Below are positions 54,723-64,000 of a DNA stretch of 64,000 nt, in pieces. The position numbers and the translations under genes were made by a program. Under the pieces are notes generated by a model. That model worked only from the letters and a program-made list of their open reading frames with translations, was not told where the DNA came from and searched no databases. How positions within the stretch are numbered: position 1 is the first letter of the stretch; the number at the start of each line of letters is the position of its first letter. The DNA comes from Notolepis coatsorum. Lineage: Eukaryota > Chordata > Actinopteri > Aulopiformes > Paralepididae. The stretch covers positions 88,860,985 through 88,924,984 of the forward strand of contig OZ020598.1 of assembly GCA_963971535.1 (NCBI GenBank), in the 5' to 3' direction.

Positions 54723-55054
54723 TCCAGTAGTGATTATTTTGTTGTTTTCTCTACCAAGTAGTCATTATCTAGTTGTTTGCTCTACCAAGTAGTCATTATT
54801 TAGTTGTTTGCTCTACCAAGTAGCAAGTACTAGTAGTGATTCTCAAATGTAAAGAAGCCTTGGGCTGGGCAACAGGATTCACAATGATGTATGGACGATT
54901 GTGGCATCAGCTGTGGCTTGTTCTTCTGTTGAGTGCCGAGTTAAGACTTGTCTTGTCTTTCTGTGTGTCGGTCATTGATTGATTGATTGAAAACGTTATT
55001 AACAGATTGTAGAATGGGTATAATACAGTACGGCTCAATACACACAATTGTTAA

Positions 55055-56980
55055 CTCTTTCTCTGCCAACAATGATTAAACTCGTTATTGGCCACCAATC
55101 GTTGAACACCAACAACAAGTATACTCGTTATTTGATCGTTATTAATTTTATTCGCTATTTCCATTCATTATCTATCCAGGGAGCCTGGTGTTATCATAGG
55201 GAATGAGTCTGAGATCGCAAAAGTCCAATACCGCCGCCTGGTGGGATGCTGACGGTATTGCACTTCCTTTGAAAGTCTGTGTATTGGGCTGTGCGTCGAT
55301 TATATTGGTCCTGGCGGACATTTCTAATAACCTGAACTTAGAGCTTCACCCGATCGCATTGAATCGTTTTTCGGGACCCCCGATTCATTATGCTGTGGTG
55401 GGTTATGTCGTGGGCCAAATGGACATACGATCTACCAGATGGCAATAAAATAATTGGAATATTCTTTTTGGAATCCCACCGGTCACAGGTAAGAGCAATT
55501 TAACATCAATTTCAGCTTGATTGTGCCTTGTTTTCATAGCCATCGCCCTGATCAGCGTATGTTGTTGTACTAACGAATGCCGTTATTGACAATCAATTAA
55601 TCAGAAACGACCGCCCCCCCTTTCATGCATTCATGATGGAACATAATACCGATCATATGCATTTGAAATTTTAATTGTAGCTTGTGTAGGGACGAAATGC
55701 CAATGGATTTAATATAATACACGTTGCGGGCTATTACTAGCCTCTCAGGAAATACCCTAAACCGCTCTAAAACCATACTTATATTCACCACGGTATAAAA
55801 CGGGAATGTATGGATGGAAAAACGATTTCTTTTTCACATCTTGAACGATAGATACTCTATGTCAAATGGGCCATAGTATTGCATCCATAGCTATAATATA
55901 GAATATAGTTATAGCCCTGCAAACAAGGTGACTGACTCCATTGGTTTAATGCGTGGCAGTAGGCCTGCCACGATAACACATTTTGCTGGGCGATTAATTG
56001 CCCCCGAAAATATCGCAATAAGCGATATTATTGCGACCGGTTAGAGAATTTTTTTTGAGAAATTTATTTCCCAAAACTTTTATTTTGAAGCCCACCGCTC
56101 CGTCTTTTCCGGTGTTTGACTTTTATTTTGAAGCCCACCGACCGGACCGGAAGTATTGTTATTATCCTAAGCAGAAACTATGAGCCGACAACATGTCTCG
56201 TCCGGTTCTGTTTTTGAGCTAATGATAAAACAAATTGTTGGTGAACAACTACCTTTCGGTTAGTTTTAACGTTAGCTACTAACGTTAGATGCAGCTACTA
56301 CAGGCAATCAACGATGAGGAGGAAGCGTCAAAGCAGTAATAGAATAGCTGTGGTGCGTAAGCACTGCAGCACGACTCGAAACTACCGGAGTGTTATAATA
56401 AATTAATTCATGTTTAACTTGTCCCCGTGTCCAGTCCTTTGACTAGCCCCACCCGTTCATTGTAAACAATGATGCATGTAATTGTATTAACGTTATTCTG
56501 TGTTGTACTTGTAGCTATGCTATACGTTGTATTTCGTTTGTTAGATATTTAGCTAATGTTGTTAGCATGGAATGAGAATCAAAGCTCTATCTTTCATCTT
56601 TATTTAGCAGTCCAGTTTCTCCGGGCAGTAGCGAGTAACTACTTGGGTCTAAAAATAGCTAACGTTACACTACAAATAATGCTACTTGGTTAAAAGGAGC
56701 AACACTATTGAGAAATGTCTATGTGGCGTTGCCCCACGGAGCTCCCGTGCTGTACTCTAGTAACGTCAGCGGCCCGCCTCCCAACACGGACAGTGACTGA
56801 AGGGGCACTGGTTCCGCCTCATTAAAACAAACGCGCAAATAGCAATTAATCGCGCCCGTCAAAATCATTGCATTCATTTTAATTATCGCAGCAATTAATC
56901 GATTTATTGCTTATCGCGGCAGGCCTACGTGGCAGGCAGCGCATAGCCATATCCTGGGAAAAAGCGTGGCAGAGAATGAG
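55055..56980. mobile_element. TTAA-family transposon split by a hAT MITE
   Basis: Ends CTCTTTCTCTGCCAAC and, reversed, CTCATTCTCTGCCAC, flanked by TTAA (55051-55054, 56981-56984). Without the hAT and its duplication it is about 950 bases. Inner sequence (CGCCCCCCCTTTCATGCATT, 55611) is reversed in the copy at 59820-60774. Confidence 0.85.
55960..56927. mobile_element. hAT MITE, 8-bp target duplication
   Basis: TAGGCCTGCCACGATAAC and, reversed, TAGGCCTGCCGCGATAA ends; CGTGGCAG duplicated at 55952-55959 and 56928-56935. Confidence 0.93.
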
Positions 56981-57567
56981 TTAAGGGGATGCAGACTAGA
57001 GAAAGACTTTCGTCTTGTTTACATCAGGGTCCCCAATTTTTTATTCATAATGATGACATTTATGACATACACAACATACAGATATATAGATTTTTTTTGT
57101 CAAATCAGTTGCGCAATAGTCACTTTTGGTGAGTTGTTTCTATACAATTCACTTATATGACATTTAGGTATGACACAGGACTACACAAGCATTTTTAGTA
57201 TAGAAATGTGTCAACAGACTAAAGCAGGGAACCACAATATTTTGCATAAAATTTATGCAGAATGTAATATCATAACTGTCTATTATTTTTCTTGCAATTG
57301 AGCCAATTTTCCTTAGGTACGGTTTTGAGGTGTGTGTTCAACAGAATGTAGTATCAAAAACACGTTCACAAAAAGTATGGGTTACAGAATGCTGAACTGC
57401 ACTGTTATAATCACTAAGCCATTGTAAGACGTTACCTGTGTGACTGTATCACTTGTCTCTGCTGCCCTTTGATTAAAAACGTCTGTCCATTTTCCTTTTT
57501 TTGTGGCATATTTGAGTTAGTAGTAAAAGTCACCTAGTAAAAGTGAGATAATTGACAATATCAAAAC

Positions 57568-57640
57568 ATGCTAGGGCTGTACCGAATAGTTCGAAGCTTC
57601 GTTCATAATGTTGACATTCGAATTCTAAATCAACATAAAA
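57568..57640 (+). mobile_element. hAT-like end fragment
   Basis: TAGGGCTGTACCGAATAGTT followed by TTCGAAGCTTCG is a typical fish hAT MITE start; no right end. 57051-57567 is empty. Confidence 0.45.
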
Positions 57641-57740
57641 CATTTTTAATTATATTAAAAAAAAAAAAAAAACATTATTTTATTTTTAATTTTCCAAGGT
57701 ATGGCGAGTGCCATACTTAAGCATTACATCACGCGCAGGA

Positions 57741-57817
57741 GTGGTTTGTGAACAATAAACCATGCCTAGGGGTGGTCGTTAGACCCCCCTAGGCATGGTT
57801 TATTGTTCACAAATCAC
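57741..57817. repeat. Long hairpin
   Basis: Arms of about 32 bases around TTTGTGAACAATAAACCATG CCTAGG, one mismatch, loop of about 12. Possibly the tip of a MITE. Confidence 0.85.
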
Positions 57818-57954
57818 GACTGCAAGTGGTGTAAAGCTTTTATACAACTGCCAGATTCATCCAACCTTATTTCTATACAATAAACACACATTAATCGAAG
57901 ATTTATTGAAAAAACCATCCGCCAGAAAAAGTAGTTCCCACAACTACAAAAAAG

Positions 57955-58195
57955 ACAAGTTGCCTCCATGTGGAAGCAGCTTGAAGTGCATCCAACCAAA
58001 CTAACACATCCAACTGTGTATTATTGGAATGATTGAGAGAAGTTGCCTCATGTGGAAGCAGCTTGAAGTGCATCCAACCAAACTAACACATCCAACTGTG
58101 TATTATTGGAATGATTGAGAGAAGTTGCCTCATGTGGAAGCAGCTTGAAGTGCATCCAACCAACTAACACGTCCAACTGTGTATTATTGGAATGA
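57955..58195. repeat. Three tandem copies of an about 81-base unit next to a LINE tail
   Basis: Units contain TGGAAGCAGCTTGAAGTGCA and TATTATTGGAATGATTGA. The last one runs into the LINE tail. Confidence 0.9.
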
Positions 58196-58276
58196 TTGAT
58201 TGAAAATTTTATTACCAGATGCAGAATGGGTACAATACAGTACGGCTCAATACACACAATTGTTAAGGGAATGCAG
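58193..58276 (-). mobile_element. LINE 3' tail, truncated
   Basis: Only the distal part remains (TCAA repeats to GGGAATGCAGACCT); the hairpin is absent. 58277-58540 has no other feature. Confidence 0.85.
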
Positions 58277-58545
58277 ACCTACTTTCCATAGAACTTCATT
58301 CTTAGATGCTTCTATATAAAGTAGGTAAAACAAATTAAAAAGTTTTCTTTGCCCTATAGGGAAAAAAACGTTTTCTTCGCCCTATTTTTTTATTTATTTC
58401 TTTTAGCCTAAACTTAACCAGTTGGAAACCAGGGGTACAGTAATAAAATTAGCAATCAACCAATCAATCAATTCAATAGACCATGCTCACTTAAAACAGC
58501 GCTGCTTCTCTCTCAGTCTGACTCCCCCGCTGTTGCAGACAGGAG

Positions 58546-58559
58546 TGTGTGTGTGTGTG

Positions 58560-58601
<42 letters not shown>
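58546..58601. repeat. (GT)n microsatellite
   Basis: GT run with one GC interruption. An (ATCA)n run follows at 58672-58698. 58700-59290 holds nothing I can name. Confidence 0.95.
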
Positions 58602-58603
<2 letters not shown>

Positions 58604-59292
58604 TGGGTACGCCAGCGTCGGACAGTGTGAGAGTGAACGCTGCAGTCAGTGGGAAGGAAGTAGAAATTTAAATCAATCAATTAATCAATCAATCAATCCG
58701 CGATTTTTCTTTTGTTCTAGATTGACTCAAGACCCATCAATTACATCATCCAACATTGTTTAAAGGACTAACACATTCCCCTTGACAGAATCGCTTCATA
58801 TTTAGTCGTTATGGCGCTATCAACATTCTGGCGCTATCAACATTCTCCCGGAGTGAGCCGGCGGAGTGATTATGTGATTCGGTTGTGGGCGGGTCCTGAG
58901 CCCAGGACCGTGGATTGTTGCCAATAAAGACGTGTAAATGGACTGTTTCAGCCAATCAGAATCGAGAAATTTGCATGCCGTTGTATAACTTGCCATACCA
59001 AAATGACGCCCCTGCTACTATATACATGTCCAAGACTAAATGTCCTCTTGGCGAATAAAGTCAATATAACCTATTGTTAGGTAATAAACCTTACATCCCC
59101 TAGGCTGCGTCATGTTGAAGATAATGGCCAACGATGGGGAAATAAAAGTCACCTTTTGGTATCCGGGTTCAACATTCTTCTCATGTGCACCTGTATCAGA
59201 TGAACCTGCATTTGAAGGCTCGATTCATTATTCCATCAGCCAAATAGAATTTCAAGAGCGGAAAAGAGTCTGGGTATCTACCTGCCAAAGGG

Positions 59293-62200
59293 TCTAGCAG
59301 AGTAGAGCAACTTAACAGCCCCTAGCAGAGTAGAGCAACTTAACATCCTCTAGAAGAGTAGAGCAACTTAACAGCCTCTAGCAGAGTAGAGCAACTTAAC
59401 AACCCCTAGAAGAGTAGAGCAACTTAACAGCCTCTAGCAGAGTAGAGCAACTTAACATCCTCTAGAAGAGTAGAGCAACTTAACAGCCTCTAGCAGAGTA
59501 GAGCAACTTAACATCCTCTAGAAGAGTAGAGCAACTTAACATCCTCTAGCAGAGTAGAGCAACTTAACAACCCCTAGAAGAGTAGAGCAACTTAACAGCC
59601 TCTAGCAGAGTAGAGCAACTTAACATCCTCTAGCAGAGTAGAGCAACTTAACAGCCTCTAGCAGAGTATAGCAACTTAACATCCTCTAGCAGAGTAGAGC
59701 AACTTAACAGCCCCTAGAAGAGTAGAGCAACTTAACATCCTCTAGAAGAGTAGAGCAACTTAACATCCTCTAGCAGAGTAGAGCAACTTAACAGCCTCTA
59801 GCAGAGTACAGCAACTTAACACATTCAGGGCCATTGGGATCCGTCTAATCCCACTCTATACGACCAGCATTTCATAATAAACTTTCATTGTGCGTGAGGC
59901 TGTTTGTAGAGCTAAATCTATACTTTTATATTATTGCTATCTGTCCATTCTCATTGTCAATTGACACTATAAACCATCCCTTCAATATGCCTTATACAAA
60001 TAATTTTTTCATCAATACGTTCCCATTTTATAGCGTCGTGAATATGAACTATATACCGGAATGTTCTGGTATATTTCCTGGAATGCGAGATATAGGGCGC
60101 TAAGCTAATAACGTTAAATCGAATGGCGTTTTGGCTATAGACCAGCTAGAGCTAAAACTCAAAATGAATATTGTCGGTATCATGGTCACCATGAATGCAT
60201 GAAAGGGCGGAGGCAGGGGATGTCATTTCTGATTATTGATTACCAATAACGGCATTAGCTTCAGTAGCCTTATTCGCTGATCGGCTGGTTGGCTATGATA
60301 ACAAGGCCTGATCATCATGTAATTTACGTGAAAAAGCTCTTACCTGTGGCTGGTTGGATCCCCAAAAGGATTTCCCAGTTATCGATCGCCATCTGGTAGA
60401 TCCATATGGCCATTGGCTGATGATATATTCCTTTACTGCATACTGAATTCAGCGTCCCAAAAACTATTCCAGGCCATCGGCTACACGCATAGCTTTAGGC
60501 TAACAGAAAAAGCCATGCATACTAAAAAAAAAAAAACATTGGTCTGTAACAGGGAACACTGCATTATCGAGACAGCGCCCCTATGAGGATCTGGCCGGTA
60601 ATACACTTTTAGGAATTCCAAGAGTAGGGTAAATCTGCAGTGCCGCAGGGTGACATTGAGTAGGATATTACAATGGAATAAAAGCCAAAACAACCTTACC
60701 ACCGACATATCCGTGGTTGGTCCTCAACCGTTGGTTCCGAAACACGGACATGTCCGTGGTTGGCCCCGAATGTGTTAACAGCCCCTAGCAGAGTAGAGCA
60801 ACTTAATAGCCTCTAGAAGAGTAGAGCAACTTAACATCCTCTAGCAGAGTAGAGCAACTTAACAGCCTCTAGAAGAGTAGAGCAACTTAACATCCTCTAG
60901 CAGAGTAGAGCAACTTAACATCCTCTAGCAGAGTAGAGCAACTTAACAGCCTCTAGAAGAGTATAGAGCAACTTAACAGCATCTAGCAGAGTAGAGCAAC
61001 TTAACATCCTCTAGCAGAGTAGAGCAACTTAACATCCTCTAGAAGAGTAGAGCAACTTAACATCCTCTAGCAGAGTAGAGCAACTTAACATCCTCTAGAA
61101 GAGTAGAGCAACTTAACATCCTCTAGAAGAGTAGAGCAACTTAACGGCCTCTAGCAGAGTAGAGCAACTTAACATCCTCTAGCAGAGTAGAGCAACTTAA
61201 CATCCTCTAGAAGAGTAGAGCAACTTAACAGCCCCTAGAAGAGTAGAGCAACTTAACAGCCTCTAGCAGAGTAGAGCAACTTAACATCATCTAGCAGAGT
61301 TAGAGCAACTTAACAACCTCTAGCAGAGTAGAGCAACTTAACATCCTCTAGCAGAGTAGAGCAACTTAACATCCTCTAGCAGAGTAGAGCAACTTAACAT
61401 CCTCTAGCAGAGTAGAGCAACTTAACAGCCTCTAGCAGAGTAGAGCAACTTAACAACCTCTAGCAGAGTATAGAGCAACTTAACAACCTCTAGCAGAGTA
61501 TAGAGCAACGTAACAACCTCTAGCAGAGTAGAGCAACTTAACATCCTCTAACAGAGTAGAGCAACTTAACATCCTATAGAAGAGTAGAGCAACTTAACGG
61601 CCTCTAGCAGAGTAGAGCAACTTAACATCATCTAGCAGAGTAGAGCAACTTAACATCCTCTAGAAGAGTAGAGCAACTTAACGGCCTCTAGAAGAGTAGA
61701 GCAACTTAACATCCTCTAGCAGAGTAGAGCAACTTAACATCCTCTAGAAGAGTAGAGCAACTTAACATCCTCTAGCAGAGTAGAGTAACTTAACATCCTC
61801 TAGAAGAGTAGAGCAACTTAACGGCCTCTAGAAGAGTAGAGCAACTTAACATCCTCTAGCAGAGTAGAGCAACTTAACAGCCTCTAGAAGAGTAGAGCAA
61901 CTTAACATCCTCTAGCAGAGTAGAGCAACTTAACAGCCTCTAGCAGAGTAGAGCAACTTAACGGCCTCTAGCAGAGTAGAGCAACTTAACGGCCTCTAGC
62001 AGAGTAGAGCAACTTAACATCCTCTAGCAGAGTAGAGCAACTTAACGGCATCTAGCAGAGTAGAGCAACTTAACGGCATCTAGCAGAGTAGAGCAACTTA
62101 ACACCCTCTAGCAGAGTAGAGCAACTTAACATCCTCTAGCAGAGTAGAGCAACTTAACATCCTCTAGCAGAGTAGAGCAACTTAACATCCTCTAGCAGAG

Positions 62201-62642
62201 TAGAGCAACTTAACAGCCTCTAGCAGAGTAGAGCAACTTAACGGCCTCTAGCAGAGTAGAGCAACTTAACGGCCTCTAGCAGAGTAGAGCAACTTAACAG
62301 CCTCTAGCAGAGTAGAGCAACTTAACAGCCTCTAGCAGAGTAGAGCTACTTAACAGCCTCTAGCAGAGTAGAGCAACTTAACGTCCTCTAGCAGAGTAGA
62401 GCAACTTAACATCCTCTAGAGAAGAGTAGAGCAACTTAACATCCTCTAGCAGAGTAGAGCAACTTAACAGCCTCTAGCAGAGTAGAGCAACTTAACATCC
62501 TCTAGCAGAGTAGAGCAACTTAACAACCTCTAGCAGAGTAGAGCAACTTAACGTCCTCTAGCAGAGTAGAGCAACTTAACATCCTCTAGAGAAGAGTAGA
62601 GCAACTTAACATCCTCTAGCAGAGTAGAGCAACTTAACAGCC
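59293..62642. repeat. 28-bp satellite array, about 85 units, split by a transposon
   Basis: The unit is CTAGCAGAGTAGAGCAACTT plus AACATCCT. About 19 units lie at 59293-59819 and about 67 at 60775-62642. Variation is concentrated at two places: GCAGAG or GAAGAG, and AACATCC, AACAGCC, AACGGCC or AACAACC. Rare units gain one or two bases. No long open frame. Confidence 0.97.
59820..60774. mobile_element. TTAA-family transposon inside the satellite
   Basis: Ends CACATTCAGGGCCATTGG and, reversed, CACATTCGGGGCCAACC, flanked by TTAA at 59816-59819 and 60775-60778. The satellite unit continues in register across it. It is 955 bases with no transposase frame. Confidence 0.92.
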
Positions 62643-62689
62643 ACACAGAGTTAAGGGGGGAACACCACTCATTAACATTTCCATAGACT

Positions 62690-63060
62690 AAGACGGTTCA
62701 ATCAATGAACATGAGCTACTCTCGTAAAGCCAGAAACCAGAGAAGTAAGAATCAAACTTGTATAAAGACATAAAGTCTGGAGCTGCTCCATTGACAATGA
62801 ACGAGAGACTGATTTTGTGGACCCACAGAACATTTTAGAATTCATTATTATTATAATTTTTATATCAAATGGTGTTTATTCTATAATGGTGATCTCAGTT
62901 CTGGAACAGAAAATGTACCTCTGTGCTCTGTGTCATCTATAAATAGGCTAACTATAACTTTCCCAGTCCATTGTCTATGGAGCAGCTTCAGACTTTATAC
63001 TTGATGACATCATAAGTTTGGCTTTTAACACTCATTCATACACATGTATGAATTCTGAAA
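62690..63060. repeat. Inverted repeat, MITE-like
   Basis: TAAAGTCTGGAGCTGCTCCA (62769) is mirrored by TGGAGCAGCTTCAGACTTTA (about 62979-62998), with TTGACAATG/CATTGTCTA inside. Termini not defined. Confidence 0.65.
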
Positions 63061-63319
63061 TTCACCAGCATTTGGTTAATTTCCCACCCTAAGGCCATCT
63101 CTTTATTTACAGTGGTTGTGGCTCCCGAGCCAAGAAACACAGGTTTCCACACAGTGATGGGGCACCTTTTTATCGTAGCGCACGTCTATCCTAACATTTT
63201 GATGGAACTGGTGGCCACATCGTAGAATTGCCTTTCCCCCTGATGACACGCATGGAAACCAGTCACAAGCTGGTTTCGAGAGATTATTTTCACAAGAAAT
63301 ATGAGGAAGTAGTAATATT

Positions 63320-63370
63320 TTCTTGATCCTCCAATTACAAGGGAAGCAGTTGTGATTGGAGGATCAAGAA
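63320..63370. repeat. 21-bp hairpin with 9-base loop
   Basis: TTCTTGATCCTCCAATTACA A pairs with its reverse at 63350-63370 with a single G:T-type change; loop GGGAAGCAG. The remaining 63371-64000 shows only a generic fish repeat fragment (TTATTTATATTGGCACCTTT, 63893). Confidence 0.85.
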
Positions 63371-64000
63371 AAGAGGGCGGGTTTGAGATGGGTCAATTGG
63401 TGCAGCAGATGTAACTTAGTAGCAGTTGTACTTAATAATAGCCATAGTATAAATGGTAGAGGGTGCAGAACTGTTTTAATACTATTATTATTATCTTTTA
63501 ATACTGTAGTAGTAACCAGTGCTTTTCTTTATTTAGCAGTAAAAGCTGAATACCTCAAACCTAATGTACAGATGCATACAAAAACACATCATATTCACTG
63601 ATTAAGTGTAGGCCTGGCCGACATGTGTTATCATAAGATAAAGTACCAGCTGTCTCAGGCTGTGGGCGCGCAACATCCTGCTGTGTCTGTCTGTCAACAG
63701 TACAAGCTTGTTCATTAAACCATATCATGTTTGTGTTTCCAGCCCATAGCAGCCATTTTCAGACCTCTTGCATGGAATCTTATCTACTGGTTTGACCGGT
63801 TCAAAGCAGACAGAATAGAGGTCGGGACAAACGAGAAGTTTAGACCGGCTATTTTATTTCATGTTGATAGTAAGTGAGTAACTAAGTAAATGTTATTTAT
63901 ATTGGCACCTTTCAAGCATAAGAGCACAAGGTACTTCACAAGCAGCACAAAAAGAAGTAAACAAAAAATACACAAGATAGCAAAAACTAAAGACAAAAAG

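Larger units (their letters stand above)
52455..54835. repeat. 32-bp tandem repeat split by a LINE insertion
   Basis: Units AGTAGTGATTATTTTGTTGT plus TTACTCTACCA occupy 52455-52622 (about five) and 54723-54835 (about three, with AGTCATTATTTAGTTG variants). The LINE at 52623-54722 lies between them. Confidence 0.85.
54974..57050 (-). mobile_element. LINE 3' tail, TCAA lineage, split by a TTAA element
   Basis: The tail half with TCAA repeats is at 54974-55054. The hairpin half (GGGGATGCAGACTAGAGAAA, GAAA loop) is at 56981-57050. They meet exactly at the TTAA of CAATTGTTAAGGGG. Confidence 0.9.
44383..64000 (+). other. b4galt1: b4galt1 intron 2 (incomplete)
   Basis: No segment resembling exon 3 (the part with the conserved acidic DVDL metal site) was seen in any plus-strand frame to the end of the window. 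The intron therefore exceeds 19.6 kb. It is filled by the elements listed separately. Confidence 0.7.

Noticed and set aside
59293-62642. CRISPR-like array
   Set aside because: The 28-bp units are contiguous with no unique spacers and the genome is eukaryotic.

Overview
The window is non-coding-rich vertebrate DNA, most probably from a teleost fish. The evidence is two vertebrate genes with GT/AG splice sites, fish-type tRNA-derived SINEs, several hAT and TTAA-inserting DNA transposons, an L1 and a second LINE family with many copies, and long (GT)n and (AAT)n runs. There are no operons, bacterial genes or CRISPR arrays.

Host genes. At the left edge, on the minus strand, lie the 5' end of rest (the RE1-silencing transcription factor): a candidate non-coding exon 1 and promoter near 2.43-2.6 kb, a 1.7 kb intron, and a first coding exon at 382-694. 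The rest of that gene lies off the left edge. On the plus strand, b4galt1 (beta-1,4-galactosyltransferase 1) has exon 1 at 21633-21966 and exon 2 at 44147-44382, joined in phase across a 22 kb intron. Exon 3 was not found, so intron 2 runs past the right edge. The two genes are divergent, about 19 kb apart.

Layout. 0-3 kb: rest. 3-16 kb: a nest of LINE fragments, SINEs, palindromic MITEs, a diverged copy of the b4galt1 leader region, a fold-back element built on a 23-bp minisatellite, and an interstitial telomere-repeat tract. 16.7-20.2 kb: a complete but broken hAT transposon with an exact 8-bp target duplication. 20.7-22 kb: b4galt1 promoter and exon 1. 22-44 kb: intron 1, holding a possible DDE-type transposase fragment, an L1 with an intact 1255-codon ORF2 nested in a hAT MITE, a P2X7-C-terminal-like gene remnant carrying a perfect 23 x 29-bp minisatellite, TTAA-family elements, and an antisense THAP-like gene remnant. 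44.4-64 kb: intron 2, holding a solo LTR split by a hAT element, a second large LINE copy, a LINE tail split by a TTAA element that is itself split by a hAT MITE, and a 28-bp satellite of about 85 units split by another TTAA element.

Most notable. (1) An expanded-spacing RE1-like site lies in rest's own first intron, and a minisatellite in the neighbouring gene carries 23 further RE1-like half-site pairs. (2) One LINE family has left about twelve 3' ends here. They fall into two lineages in which the loop of a conserved hairpin and the terminal tandem repeat change together. (3) Two unrelated TTAA-specific elements hit the same TTAA in that LINE tail. (4) Many nested insertions have exact target duplications, so their order can be read. 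Assignments rest on reading the sequence; no database search was run.
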